From positions 1 through 42,453 of the forward strand of contig CAZSXS010000026.1 of the NCBI GenBank assembly GCA_964611385.1: a stretch of 42,453 bases of DNA, in the 5' to 3' direction. Under the pieces are notes generated by a model, which saw only the letters and a program-made list of their open reading frames with translations, had not been told where the DNA came from and did no database searches. Both the position numbers and the translations under genes were made by a program. Origin of the DNA: CAZSXS01 sp964611385. GTDB lineage: Bacteria > Bacillota > Clostridia > Lachnospirales > CAYPQA01. Positions 31,826 through 39,673 of the stretch are shown here, piece after piece (the first letter of the stretch is position 1; each line of letters opens with the position of its first letter).

Positions 31826-33034
31826 CTACTTTCGTTTTGCAAGCGCATTTGTCTTTGCAAAAAACAGAATTAAAGATATAACGACTGCTCCAAGGAGGGC
31901 TGCAGATGCTATAGCTGCGGTATAGCTCAGAACCGGAAGATCTGCAATATTGATAAACTCCGTTTTACTGAACAGCTCACTGCTTGAAAGCAGAATAAAA
32001 GGATTAACAATTTTTGCAAGTATATGCCCTGAACCTGCCATTGTTTCTTGATACAGGATTCCAATACCGGATATAACTAAGTTAGTTATAAAAGGCAGTA
32101 ATGCATTTTTTGAAGCAGAAGCAACCCATAAAAAGATTAAGCCTATAACCATCATACCACCGCTTTTGACTAATCCCGACAGAAGGGCATACTCTAGTAA
32201 GCTACTATTTATTGGCGCATTTTCAAAGTTTTTAAGCGCATATATTGGAGATGCTGTCGCTTCAAACGAACGAAAGGAAACGGTAAATGCCAAAAAATCC
32301 AATGTGCAAAACCACAGACATATTACAAAGACGAAAAATACTGATGCAATTATTTTTGCTATTACTGTTTTTCTGCCGCCAGACACAGTTGTAAGTAAAA
32401 GGCTGTCCATATCCGTTTCTTTTTCGGAAACGAAAACCCCAACTAATCCGTACAGGCAAATTAGCAGAACCAGCAACGATGAAAAATCATATTCAAGATA
32501 GTATTGGTACATCTCCGTATAAGAAAAGTTACTAATCTTTCTGTTTGCAAAAAGCGCCGCAATCGTTCTGTTCTCTCTATATAAATAATCGTTTCCTATA
32601 CCGTTGAAAAATACCATGTTCTCCTGTGCCTTGCTCACAATATCAGCAGCTACTGAACGATACCTATAGGCATATTCCATTGGTTGCACATAGTACCAGC
32701 TCAAAAGAAAATAGTCATTGTATACATTTCCTGTATAGGTATTGGGGTCGTCCGTTCTTGTGCTTGCAGTCAAATCAGCCGTCTTTTGTTCTAATGGTCT
32801 ATAAACAGATAAAAGACTTTGGATCTTTTCAAGTGTCATCTTTCCGCTATACGTATCGTAAAGCTGCCAATAAACCTTATTTGATATTGGGAATGAGCGC
32901 TTTGTAATCAGAGAATTTTCCTCATAAACACTATTAATTTTTACAACATTGATGATAGAAAACACAAGTACAGCCAAAAGGATCGCTCGCTTAAAGAAGC
33001 ACTTTTTAAGCTCAAAGCAAATAAGTCTTACCAT
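31826..33034 (-). CDS. ABC-2-type transporter permease
   Basis: This 402-residue protein has one membrane helix near the N-terminus (RAILLAVLVFSIINVV), a large external loop of about 150 residues and a cluster of five helices in the second half, ending AKTNALAKRK. This is the standard ABC-2 exporter permease layout. Its ATG overlaps the ATPase stop (ATGGTAA), so the two are translationally coupled. It likely forms a heterodimer with the fused permease downstream. Confidence 0.85.
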   Translation of the reverse strand: MVRLICFELKKCFFKRAILLAVLVFSIINVVKINSVYEENSLITKRSFPISNKVYWQLYDTYSGKMTLEKIQSLLSVYRPLEQKTADLTASTRTDDPNTYTGNVYNDYFLLSWYYVQPMEYAYRYRSVAADIVSKAQENMVFFNGIGNDYLYRENRTIAALFANRKISNFSYTEMYQYYLEYDFSSLLVLLICLYGLVGVFVSEKETDMDSLLLTTVSGGRKTVIAKIIASVFFVFVICLWFCTLDFLAFTVSFRSFEATASPIYALKNFENAPINSSLLEYALLSGLVKSGGMMVIGLIFLWVASASKNALLPFITNLVISGIGILYQETMAGSGHILAKIVNPFILLSSSELFSKTEFINIADLPVLSYTAAIASAALLGAVVISLILFFAKTNALAKRK

Positions 33035-33900
33035 GTATTACCCTCGCCGTTATAATACAGAAAAACATCTTCAAGGTTTGGTGTAGTGTTTACAGCATCT
33101 GCCTCTGGTTTGTTGTCGTCGATTACCCGGAGCAGAACGCTGTCACCCTCACGAAACATATTGCTGATTTTCATAGAAGCGGCTTTCTCATTCACTCTAC
33201 TGTCGTCTGCTGAAACAAGCCACACCTTGCCGCCAATTTCTTTCATAAGAGCCTCCGGGCTATTCTGCTTAATCAGTCGGCCCTGTTTAAGCAGAAGAAC
33301 TTGGTTTGCAATAAACTCAACATCAGAAACAATATGCGTAGCCAATAGTACAATCCGGTTTTCAGAAAACTTTGTAATCAGATTGCGAAACCGGATTCTT
33401 TCGTGAGGGTCAAGGCCGGCTGTTGGCTCATCAAGAATCAAAATAGCCGGGTCATTCATCATTGCTGCGGCAATGCCCATGCGCTGCCGCATACCTCCAG
33501 ACAACGCTCCTATTTTTTTGTTTGCTTCATCCCCCAGATTCACAAATGCCAACAATTCTCGTGCTCTTTTCTTCGCCATTTCACGCGGCATATCTTTTAG
33601 ACAACCCATATACAGCAAAAAATCATAAACCTCAAAGCTTCTGTAAAAACGGGGATACTGGGGTAAATAGCCTATTTGCGATAGAAATTGCTGCCCCATT
33701 TCCATCGCATTTGTCCCGTCTATTAGGATTTGGCCATTATCGCAAGCTAAAATACCCACAAATATATTGATAAGCGTTGTTTTTCCCGCTCCATTTGCTC
33801 CGAGAAGCCCATATACACCACTGCTTAGGCTTGCGGTAAAATCCTTCAAGGCATATGTTCTTTTATATTTTTTTGAAATGCTTTGGAAAGTAATATCCAT
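33028..33900 (-). CDS. ABC transporter ATP-binding protein
   Basis: This 290-residue ATPase has Walker A GANGAGKT at residues 34-41, signature LSGGMRQRMG near 130, Walker B ILILDEPTAGLDP near 152 and switch His in LLATHIVSD. The start at 33900 has GAGGG 7 bases upstream; ATG 33912 is possible but lacks a site. The C-terminal 70 residues form an extra small domain, as in exporters of the CcmA/NatA type. It drives the two ABC-2 permeases downstream. Confidence 0.94.
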   Translation of the reverse strand: MDITFQSISKKYKRTYALKDFTASLSSGVYGLLGANGAGKTTLINIFVGILACDNGQILIDGTNAMEMGQQFLSQIGYLPQYPRFYRSFEVYDFLLYMGCLKDMPREMAKKRARELLAFVNLGDEANKKIGALSGGMRQRMGIAAAMMNDPAILILDEPTAGLDPHERIRFRNLITKFSENRIVLLATHIVSDVEFIANQVLLLKQGRLIKQNSPEALMKEIGGKVWLVSADDSRVNEKAASMKISNMFREGDSVLLRVIDDNKPEADAVNTTPNLEDVFLYYNGEGNTW

Positions 33901-33913
33901 ATCTGCCCTCATG

Positions 33914-35197
33914 TTAAAAACTAAAAATTAAACACTGGGTATCTATATCGTCTTGCCTACTACCTAATAAAACAATTACAGTACGCAGGTCATCAATAAC
34001 GCAAATTTTTGGTGTTCTCCATGTATAATGACTTTCTATTTTGGTTGCCTTTTCAACTATCAAAGAGCCGTCTTTTGTGTCATAGACCCGCACAGTAATC
34101 GTGTTTTTGTCTATTACTGATGTGGCAAAATAGGCGCCATTATCCGAACCGAATACAGTACCGCTTTCTTTTTTCGTTTTTGTTTTCACTATTTTGGACT
34201 TTCCAGATGCAATATCTTGAATCATGAGTCTGCCACTGGGAACGGTAAAATCTTCCGCATAAAGCACAAAGGAATTGTAAGCCGTCATTTCTTTAACGGT
34301 ATAATCACCCGTTTTGATTATAGACAAGCCAGAACCATCTATGCCGATACTGCCGCAAGTATCAAACGAGGACTTCCCTATTGTTGCCGGGACATCATGA
34401 CTCTGAGATTTGAATGAAATAACCTTATCATCTCTTATAAAAGCAACTTCATCAAATATGGTAAGACCAAAGCGATTTGCCGCATTATTATCGAAAAGAT
34501 TTACAAGTGTGGCCTTTTTATTTTTTTCGATGTCGTAGAGGTACAGTCCATTACTTGTGCCAATAGCTAATTGTGTCCCATCTTTAGAAATTGCGTGGGA
34601 TATAACGTGCTCATTTTCCCCAAGTAAGGAAGTAAGGCTGATTTTACCCGTTTCATTCAGCTTGCTGTCATAGAAAGTACAAGTTGTTTCAATTCTGCCA
34701 GACTCCGATATAAAGCCGCTTCCTCCACTGTTTTCATACACCCTTCCTATAACCGCAAAACCATTGTCTATGGGATAATACATCTCAAGCTCAAGTTCAG
34801 GCTTTTTTGTTTCATAGAGTATATTTCCTGTTTGTAGGTCGTATAAATAAAGCTTGTCCCCAAGAACAAGAACCTCATTTTTATTGTAATAGTATATGTT
34901 CTTTAACTTGCCCTGTATCTTGTTCGTATCAATTTCAACTGTAGCATTTTTGGCACTTGTGGCTACTGTTTCATAATAATTAGGGGATGAAACCGTGTTA
35001 TCCTTTACAGGCATAGTTAATGTCGTAATTCCGTTTTCTGCTGTTTTGTATGATGTTACAGATACATCTGAAAAAATTGATTTGAGTACATTTTGCTTGG
35101 GAGCAACATACGCTGCCAAATCCATTGAACTCCTGTTTGAACAGCCCGTAACAGATAAAACGAGCGGTAATAGAACAAAGCACATCCTTTTACGCAT
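33914..35197 (-). CDS. Lipoprotein with beta-propeller-like repeats
   Basis: This 427-residue lipoprotein has the signal MRKRMCFVLLPLVLSVTGC with lipidated Cys19. The mature part shows recurring strand pairs such as LYLYDLQTGNILYE, LAIGTSNGLYLYDIEKNK, and YFATSVIDKNTITVRVYDTK, typical of a seven- or eight-bladed WD40/PQQ-like propeller. It would face outward next to the transporter. It lies 2 bases after the upstream lipoprotein gene and 13 bases before the ATPase start. It may capture or sense the substrate of the exporter. No enzyme motif was seen. Confidence 0.85.
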   Translation of the reverse strand: MRKRMCFVLLPLVLSVTGCSNRSSMDLAAYVAPKQNVLKSIFSDVSVTSYKTAENGITTLTMPVKDNTVSSPNYYETVATSAKNATVEIDTNKIQGKLKNIYYYNKNEVLVLGDKLYLYDLQTGNILYETKKPELELEMYYPIDNGFAVIGRVYENSGGSGFISESGRIETTCTFYDSKLNETGKISLTSLLGENEHVISHAISKDGTQLAIGTSNGLYLYDIEKNKKATLVNLFDNNAANRFGLTIFDEVAFIRDDKVISFKSQSHDVPATIGKSSFDTCGSIGIDGSGLSIIKTGDYTVKEMTAYNSFVLYAEDFTVPSGRLMIQDIASGKSKIVKTKTKKESGTVFGSDNGAYFATSVIDKNTITVRVYDTKDGSLIVEKATKIESHYTWRTPKICVIDDLRTVIVLLGSRQDDIDTQCLIFSF

Positions 35198-35199
35198 AG

Positions 35200-36249
35200 T
35201 TATTCTCCTTTATAAAATAAAATAGATAATGTTTTTTGTGGCATAAAAATTTCATCGGGATAGTCTTCCGCATTTTTAGGGACGGATACGGCATAAAAGG
35301 TTGTGAACTCATCAAGCTTTTCCGTATCAATATCAAGCTCAATAACAGAAACAGATCCCTTTGTTATGCTTGTATCATAAGATATTCCGTCAGTACTGGC
35401 AATTGGCTTATGGTTCGCATAGAAAATGGTGGTATATTCTAAGCCTGGATGACCGCATAATTTATAGCTTATATGCAAGTCCTCCTCGCTACTAATCTTC
35501 AGATTATCCATCTGAGTAACGCCGTTAAAATAAATCAGTGTAAGTATTTCCTTATTCAATATTTCGGCATCAATATTTCGAAAACCATTAAGACTTAATT
35601 CTTCCGTTAGCTTACTTGTAATAGCTTCTTCCGATTGCTTTGAAACACTCATTGCCTCAATTGGTAAGCTTGCAGGCGCCACTGCGTTTTCCATAAATTC
35701 AAGTTGATAAGTAGCCGGTAACAGCGTGTGATACCCACCATATGAAGTGGTCATGTTCATGTCTGGAATAAAATCTGGATTATAAATGCTCAGTATGGTG
35801 AGGTCTAAAACCTCTCCTTTTTTGCCTGTAACAGGAGAAAAGATGAACTCAAAAGGAAAGTCCACATGATCCTCCTTTAGGCTAAAGGTATACATGTATT
35901 CGTATGGAGCGTTTATATCATCAACCTTATAAGGTTGTGGTTCTCCATTTACAAACACAAGGAAGCCTACATTTTTTGCCATACCTGACGCATTTACAGC
36001 GTATTTAAGGGTGACTTCCTCTCCGCTGTAAACAAAGGGTTTGCGAGTATTGTTTTCATCAAGATTTTGCTCAATCGGACCATGACCCAAGCTTCCTAGA
36101 AAACCCCTCTCTTGGTTATCTGATAGAAATGGATTCTTTTCATCAATTTCATCTGGGAGGTCTTTCGCTTGTTGCATTTTAGAGGTACAGCCAGTTAATG
36201 TTGTAAACAAAAATAATGTCGAAACCATAATGGTAAGTGTTTTTTTCAT
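35200..36249 (-). CDS. Lipoprotein of unknown function, first gene of the ABC operon
   Basis: This 349-residue lipoprotein (signal MKKTLTIMVSTLFLFTTLTGC, Cys21) has a mature region mostly of beta-strands, with NVGFLVFVNGEPQPY and PFEFIFSPVTGKKGEVLDL suggesting an immunoglobulin-like fold. No catalytic motif was seen. CGGAGCTAAGT precedes the ATG. A copy of the four-copy repeat ends 35 bases upstream of the start, in what would be its leader. The 3' end carries the ribosome binding site (AAGGAG) of the next lipoprotein gene. Confidence 0.82.
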   Translation of the reverse strand: MKKTLTIMVSTLFLFTTLTGCTSKMQQAKDLPDEIDEKNPFLSDNQERGFLGSLGHGPIEQNLDENNTRKPFVYSGEEVTLKYAVNASGMAKNVGFLVFVNGEPQPYKVDDINAPYEYMYTFSLKEDHVDFPFEFIFSPVTGKKGEVLDLTILSIYNPDFIPDMNMTTSYGGYHTLLPATYQLEFMENAVAPASLPIEAMSVSKQSEEAITSKLTEELSLNGFRNIDAEILNKEILTLIYFNGVTQMDNLKISSEEDLHISYKLCGHPGLEYTTIFYANHKPIASTDGISYDTSITKGSVSVIELDIDTEKLDEFTTFYAVSVPKNAEDYPDEIFMPQKTLSILFYKGE

Positions 36250-36283
36250 ACTTAGCTCCGTTCAAAGGTGATTTTCGATAGGC

Positions 36284-36384
36284 TATACTCAGTTTCTTAA
36301 ACATTTACCAAGACACCATCATTAAAACCGATTCAATTTTATTGTTCTGGGCGGCGGCTTTGCAAAGCTAACCATGACTGAGTG
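36284..36384 (+). repeat. Four-copy intergenic repeat, copy C
   Basis: TATACTCAGTTTCTTAAAC, ATTTACCAAG, CCATCATTAAAA, GGGCGGCGGCTTTGCAAAGC, TAACCATGACTGAGTG: the same ordered blocks as copies B and D. It fills most of the gap between the lipoprotein operon (minus strand) and the terminator of the kinase gene, so any operon promoter would have to lie inside or next to it. Confidence 0.75.
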
Positions 36385-36395
36385 TAAGAAATAAA

Positions 36396-36430
36396 AAAAT
36401 ATCCTTATCGCTTTCGATAAGGATATTTTA
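36396..36430 (-). terminator. Terminator of the two-component system operon
   Basis: AAAATATCCTTATCG and CGATAAGGATATTTT form a perfect 15-pair stem with a CTTT loop, 23 bases after the kinase stop on the minus strand. It separates the regulatory genes from the lipoprotein-ABC operon, so the latter has its own promoter. Confidence 0.88.
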
Positions 36431-36452
36431 AAATGGAAATGTCAAAAATTGG

Positions 36453-37742
36453 TCAAGCTTTGGTCTTTGTTTCTATTTTCACTACAGCACCACCGCTGTC
36501 ATCGTTCTCTAATGCCATTCTGCCCCCAAGCTTCTGACAAAGGATACGGCTACTGCAAATGCCCATACCCATATGGTGATTTTCGTTGTCATATGGCAAA
36601 AGGAGCATCCCTTTTGATCTCAGTACCTTTTCTGGGAAGCCGCAGCCATCATCTGCTACTATGGTAATCAGGCTATCTTCATGCATTGAAAATGAAATAG
36701 AAATCTGCCGTCTTGCGTATCGCATAGCGTTTGAAAATACGTTTTCAAAGATGCGGTAATAGATTTGCTTATCGATGAGTACCTCACAAGTCGAGATATT
36801 CATTGAAGTGACCAACTTCAGTTTGTTTTGTGGCAGTAGCACACGAAGTTCTTCCACTACCTCTGCTAAAAAATCTGGCAATACAGTTTTAACTCTGCAA
36901 ATTTCTATTTCTTCCACTATACTGATATCACGAATTGAGTCGGTGTAGCGTGCGAGGCGATTCGTAGTTAGTTCCATATTCGATAATGTACAGGCAAGCT
37001 TTGGTTCTGCCAGCTTACCGGCTTTCATATTTTCTTGTAAGAATTCTAAATATCCCTTAATAATAGAAATGGGGTTTCGTAAATCGTGAGCAACCGAAGC
37101 CCAAAGCATTTTCCGCTCATCCAACATGCTCCAAAGCGCTTTGTTATTATTGTACAACTCTCCACGCATAAGCTCAAACGAGTGGCAAAGCTCTCCCATT
37201 TCATCAGGGACATCATATGCAACTGTAAACTCTAAATCTTGGTTACATACTTTTTTTGTAGCCTGTGAAAGTATTTTTATTGGTGGTGCAAGTTTCTTTT
37301 TATAGAACCATACTCCAGATAAAGCCACGCCTACAATAGAGTATAGTATTGGCAGAATAACAATTAAAATGGATAGAGCGGTATAGATGGCTTTTCTTTT
37401 TGTTGACAGCATTTCAAAACCAGATTCTATCTTTTTAATCGTTATGGGCGTGTTTGCAATATTTAAAACGGGTTCTTGTCCTATGGGGGTTAAAACACCC
37501 ATCTCACTTTCTTCATCAAGCGTAAACTGTTGCATGATTTCGCCTGTGTTACCATATTTATCTGTGGTAGCAATTGTGAGGCTAACAATCTTACTGTCGG
37601 GTAGGATTTTGTTTTGAAGCCAAATACATCCGTAGACTGTCAAGCCTGACATAATTAGAATACTGCCAACCATGATAGCCATTGTATAGATAAACGCCTG
37701 TCTAAGCGGCATATTGGCGATTTTATGCGTTATCTTTTCCAT
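36453..37742 (-). CDS. Sensor histidine kinase
   Basis: This 429-residue membrane kinase has two membrane helices (about 16-40 and 117-148) enclosing an external region of about 75 residues, a HAMP-like linker, the H-box SVAHDLRNPI with phospho-acceptor His219, the N-box FENVFSNAMRYA, G1 VADDGCGFP and the G2 motif GMGICSSRI. The start at 37742 overlaps the regulator stop; an upstream ATG at 37760 lies further inside it. It forms a two-component system with the preceding gene, probably controlling the adjacent ABC-lipoprotein operon. Confidence 0.93.
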   Translation of the reverse strand: MEKITHKIANMPLRQAFIYTMAIMVGSILIMSGLTVYGCIWLQNKILPDSKIVSLTIATTDKYGNTGEIMQQFTLDEESEMGVLTPIGQEPVLNIANTPITIKKIESGFEMLSTKRKAIYTALSILIVILPILYSIVGVALSGVWFYKKKLAPPIKILSQATKKVCNQDLEFTVAYDVPDEMGELCHSFELMRGELYNNNKALWSMLDERKMLWASVAHDLRNPISIIKGYLEFLQENMKAGKLAEPKLACTLSNMELTTNRLARYTDSIRDISIVEEIEICRVKTVLPDFLAEVVEELRVLLPQNKLKLVTSMNISTCEVLIDKQIYYRIFENVFSNAMRYARRQISISFSMHEDSLITIVADDGCGFPEKVLRSKGMLLLPYDNENHHMGMGICSSRILCQKLGGRMALENDDSGGAVVKIETKTKA

Positions 37743-38404
37743 TTGTATCCCATTCCCCATATTGTATCAATAAACTCCTGCTCAGTAATTTCAAAGAGTT
37801 TCGCACGAATTTTCCGAATATGTTCTTTTAATACATTGCTATCCCCCTCTGCGTTGTATCCCCATACGGCTTCATAAATCTGTTCTTTCGTGAATACCTG
37901 ACCAGGATGAGAAAGTAAAAACGCTAAAATGTCAAATTCTCTTTTGGATAAAGAAATTTCTGTATCATTGAAAAAGGTGGTACGAGAGGACAAGTTGACA
38001 ATAAGGCCTCTGTCGGCTTGTATCTCCTGCGGTGCTTTGTTTCGCCTGTCTCGGCGTAAATGTGCTTCTACACGGGCGCTCATTTCTTTCAAACTAAACG
38101 GCTTGGTAATATAATCATCTCCGCCAGAACGAAAGCCATTCACCTTGTCTTGCTCACTGATTCTGGCGGTCAAAAATAAAATTGGGCAGGTAACATGATT
38201 TCGTATCTCTTTACATAATTCTATCCCATCCTTACTCGGCATATTGATGTCTAAAATAATCAAATCTGGTTTCATATGCAGTTTTGCAAGAGCATCATCA
38301 CTATTATTTGCAACATAAACAAGGTAACCGTTAATATTAAAATGATCGTACAGTAGTTCTGTAAGCATGATTTCATCATCTACGATCAGTAATTTATATG
38401 GCAT
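37730..38404 (-). CDS. OmpR/PhoB-family response regulator
   Basis: This 224-residue regulator has a receiver domain with the acidic pair DD at 9-10, phosphorylated Asp52 in LIILDINMPSKDG and Lys in DYITKPFS. A winged-helix DNA-binding domain follows (SKREFDILAFLLSHPGQVFT ... VKEHIRKIRAKL type, ending GMGYKWKR). AGAGGTGAAAAGT precedes the ATG. A promoter-like pair lies upstream. It overlaps the kinase gene. Confidence 0.95.
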   Translation of the reverse strand: MPYKLLIVDDEIMLTELLYDHFNINGYLVYVANNSDDALAKLHMKPDLIILDINMPSKDGIELCKEIRNHVTCPILFLTARISEQDKVNGFRSGGDDYITKPFSLKEMSARVEAHLRRDRRNKAPQEIQADRGLIVNLSSRTTFFNDTEISLSKREFDILAFLLSHPGQVFTKEQIYEAVWGYNAEGDSNVLKEHIRKIRAKLFEITEQEFIDTIWGMGYKWKR

Positions 38405-38420
38405 ATACTTTTCACCTCTA

Positions 38421-38448
38421 TTTATAGTATACGTTTACATGATTTCAA
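38421..38448 (-). promoter_or_regulatory. Promoter candidate for the two-component system
   Basis: On the minus strand TTGAAA (38448-38443), a 16-base spacer and TATAAA (38426-38421) lie 17 bases ahead of the regulator start. Short leader but plausible. Confidence 0.5.
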
Positions 38449-38465
38449 ATTCCCAAGAATAATTT

Positions 38466-38507
38466 TTAACCTAAGTTGCCAAGAAGTCCCCCGCCTCTAT
38501 TTTACAT
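38466..38507 (-). mobile_element. IS200/IS605-like end scar, inverted orientation
   Basis: On the minus strand ATAGAGGCGGGGGACTTCTT is followed by GGCAACTTAGG. It matches the block at 5661-5700 (GAGGTTGGGACTTCTT, GGCAACTCAGG) and lies in the opposite orientation to the scar at 27745. No transposase gene is present. Confidence 0.45.
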
Positions 38508-38530
38508 CTTGGTACTACAATTGTATACAT
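38471..38530 (-). pseudogene. Nineteen-codon gene stub with strong ribosome binding site
   Basis: On the minus strand AAAGGAGGATTATTA precedes ATG at 38530, opening a frame of 19 codons (MYTIVVPRCKIEAGDFLAT) that ends in TAG inside the IS-like scar. The excellent ribosome binding site together with the scar suggests the start of a gene cut off by an insertion and deletion, leaving its promoter region and first codons. A genuine micropeptide is the alternative. Confidence 0.4.
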
Positions 38531-38576
38531 TAATAATCCTCCTTTAAAATAAATTTGATTTTTAGTGGGGATTACG

Positions 38577-38607
38577 CTATTATGTCACGGTCATAGTGTC
38601 ATAATAG
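38577..38607. promoter_or_regulatory. Inverted repeat, operator candidate
   Basis: CTATTATGTCAC (38577-38588) and GTGTCATAATAG (38596-38607) are inverted copies with one mismatch and a 7-base centre. It lies about 45 bases upstream of the gene stub on the minus strand and 8 bases before a repeat copy. Typical size and spacing for a dimeric repressor site. Confidence 0.45.
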
Positions 38608-38615
38608 ACACATCC

Positions 38616-38714
38616 TATACTCAGCCTCAAAAGCATTTTTTAGTCCGTTTCCATTCAACCTTGATAAATTCTATTGTTTTGTGTGGCGACTTGCAAAGCT
38701 AAAGAGTACTGAGA
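38616..38714 (+). repeat. Four-copy intergenic repeat, copy D
   Basis: TATACTCAGCCT, CCATTCAACCTTGATAAATT, CTATTGTTTTG, GGCGACTTGCAAAGCTAAAG and ACTGAG follow the same order as copies B and C. It stands in the gene-free stretch 38405-39112, apart from any start codon. Confidence 0.72.
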
Positions 38715-38833
38715 TGTAATGACGTTTTTCTGAAAACGCCATGCGGCAATAGGTGAACACAAAATAGTACTATCCAATTAAAACGGTTCACAATGATTTC
38801 ATATTGGCATTTCATCAAAGAAATGATCACGTA

Positions 38834-38872
38834 AAAAGCGCCTGCTTAGGATTAACTTGAGCAGGCGCTTTT
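38834..38872. terminator. Isolated strong terminator-type hairpin
   Basis: AAAAGCGCCTGCT (38834-38846) pairs perfectly with AGCAGGCGCTTTT (38860-38872) around a 13-base loop. No gene ends nearby on either strand, so it marks the end of a lost gene or an unrecognised small RNA. Apart from the features listed, 38405-39112 holds no gene I can support. Confidence 0.75.
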
Positions 38873-38928
38873 CAATGAAAGTATGAGGATTCAATTTGCA
38901 ACTGGCGACAAAAAATTTTTTAAATGAG

Positions 38929-38956
38929 TGCAACGGAAAACTTTTTTTGTTGTCTA
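38929..38956 (+). promoter_or_regulatory. ECF-sigma-type promoter ahead of the sigma factor gene
   Basis: TGCAACGG (from 38929), a T-rich spacer and TGTCTA (38951-38956), with about 17 bases between CAAC and GTC, match the AAC...GTC promoter type used by ECF sigma factors. Its location before an ECF sigma gene suggests autoregulation. Confidence 0.65.
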
Positions 38957-38977
38957 TATAATTGAAGGCTACAAAAA

Positions 38978-39075
38978 TATACTGTGAACGGGCTCAAATT
39001 GCACAAAGCGATCCTTGGGGTGGATCTCCCTGTTACTTGGCATGTGCTGTGATATAAATGCCCGTTCGTAGTATA
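38978..39075 (+). ncRNA. Structured 5' leader of the ECF sigma operon
   Basis: ATACTGTGAACGGGC (38979-38993) and GCCCGTTCGTAGTAT (39060-39074) pair over 15 positions with two mismatches and enclose further stems: GCACA (39001-39005) with TGTGC (39043-39047) and GATCC (39010-39014) with GGATC (39022-39026). This gives a closed multi-stem RNA starting about 20 bases after the predicted transcription start. I do not recognise a known class. Confidence 0.5.
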
Positions 39076-39112
39076 GTTATGTTTACGGAAGTGAAGGCGA
39101 AGGAGAGAGGGC

Positions 39113-39673
39113 ATGGAGGACAATAAAATCGTTGAACTTTATTGGGAGCGTTCCGAACAGGCAATTAAGGAGACCTCACAGAAATATGGAGGATACTGCA
39201 AAATGATCGCATTGAATATTCTTTCAAATCATGAAGATGCAGATGAATGTGTAAACGATACCTATCTGCAAACCTGGAATTCCATACCAGAGCAGCGGCC
39301 CTCAATCCTATCCGCTTACCTGGCAAAAATAACGCGTAATCTTTCCTTCAACAAATATAAGCAGAAAAAAACCCAAAAACGAGGTGGAAATACTGTTTCT
39401 CTGTTGTTGAGTGAATTGGACGATTGTATTCCTGATACCAAGACGGCAGCCATTCGAGAAGAGGGCGAGATCGCAAAGGTCATCAGCGCTTTTTTGCACT
39501 CCATTGATGAACAAAGCCGCTTATTTTTCGTCAGACGGTATTGGTACGCTGATTCCATCGAAAAAATTGCCCAGTTATTCAAAAGTTCAGAAAGTAAGGT
39601 TAAGTCAAACCTATTTCGTACCAGAAACAAATTAAAGGTTTATTTAGAAAAAGAAGGTGTCGGACTTGAATGA
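39113..39673 (+). CDS. ECF-type RNA polymerase sigma factor
   Basis: This 186-residue sigma-70 family protein has region 2 at about 20-90 (HEDADECVNDTYLQTWNSIP, then LAKITRNLSFNKYKQKKT) and region 4 at about 125-180 (SRLFFVRRYWYADSIEKIAQ, ending in a KVKSNLFRTRNKLK recognition helix). AAGGAGAGAGGGC precedes the ATG. It overlaps the next gene, a membrane protein with a cytoplasmic anti-sigma-like N-terminus, forming a sigma/anti-sigma pair that probably responds to cell-envelope conditions. Confidence 0.93.
   Translation: MEDNKIVELYWERSEQAIKETSQKYGGYCKMIALNILSNHEDADECVNDTYLQTWNSIPEQRPSILSAYLAKITRNLSFNKYKQKKTQKRGGNTVSLLLSELDDCIPDTKTAAIREEGEIAKVISAFLHSIDEQSRLFFVRRYWYADSIEKIAQLFKSSESKVKSNLFRTRNKLKVYLEKEGVGLE

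Noticed and set aside
32166..32501. A 111-residue plus-strand open frame
   Set aside because: It is antisense to the first ABC-2 permease, with no ribosome binding site or family pattern.
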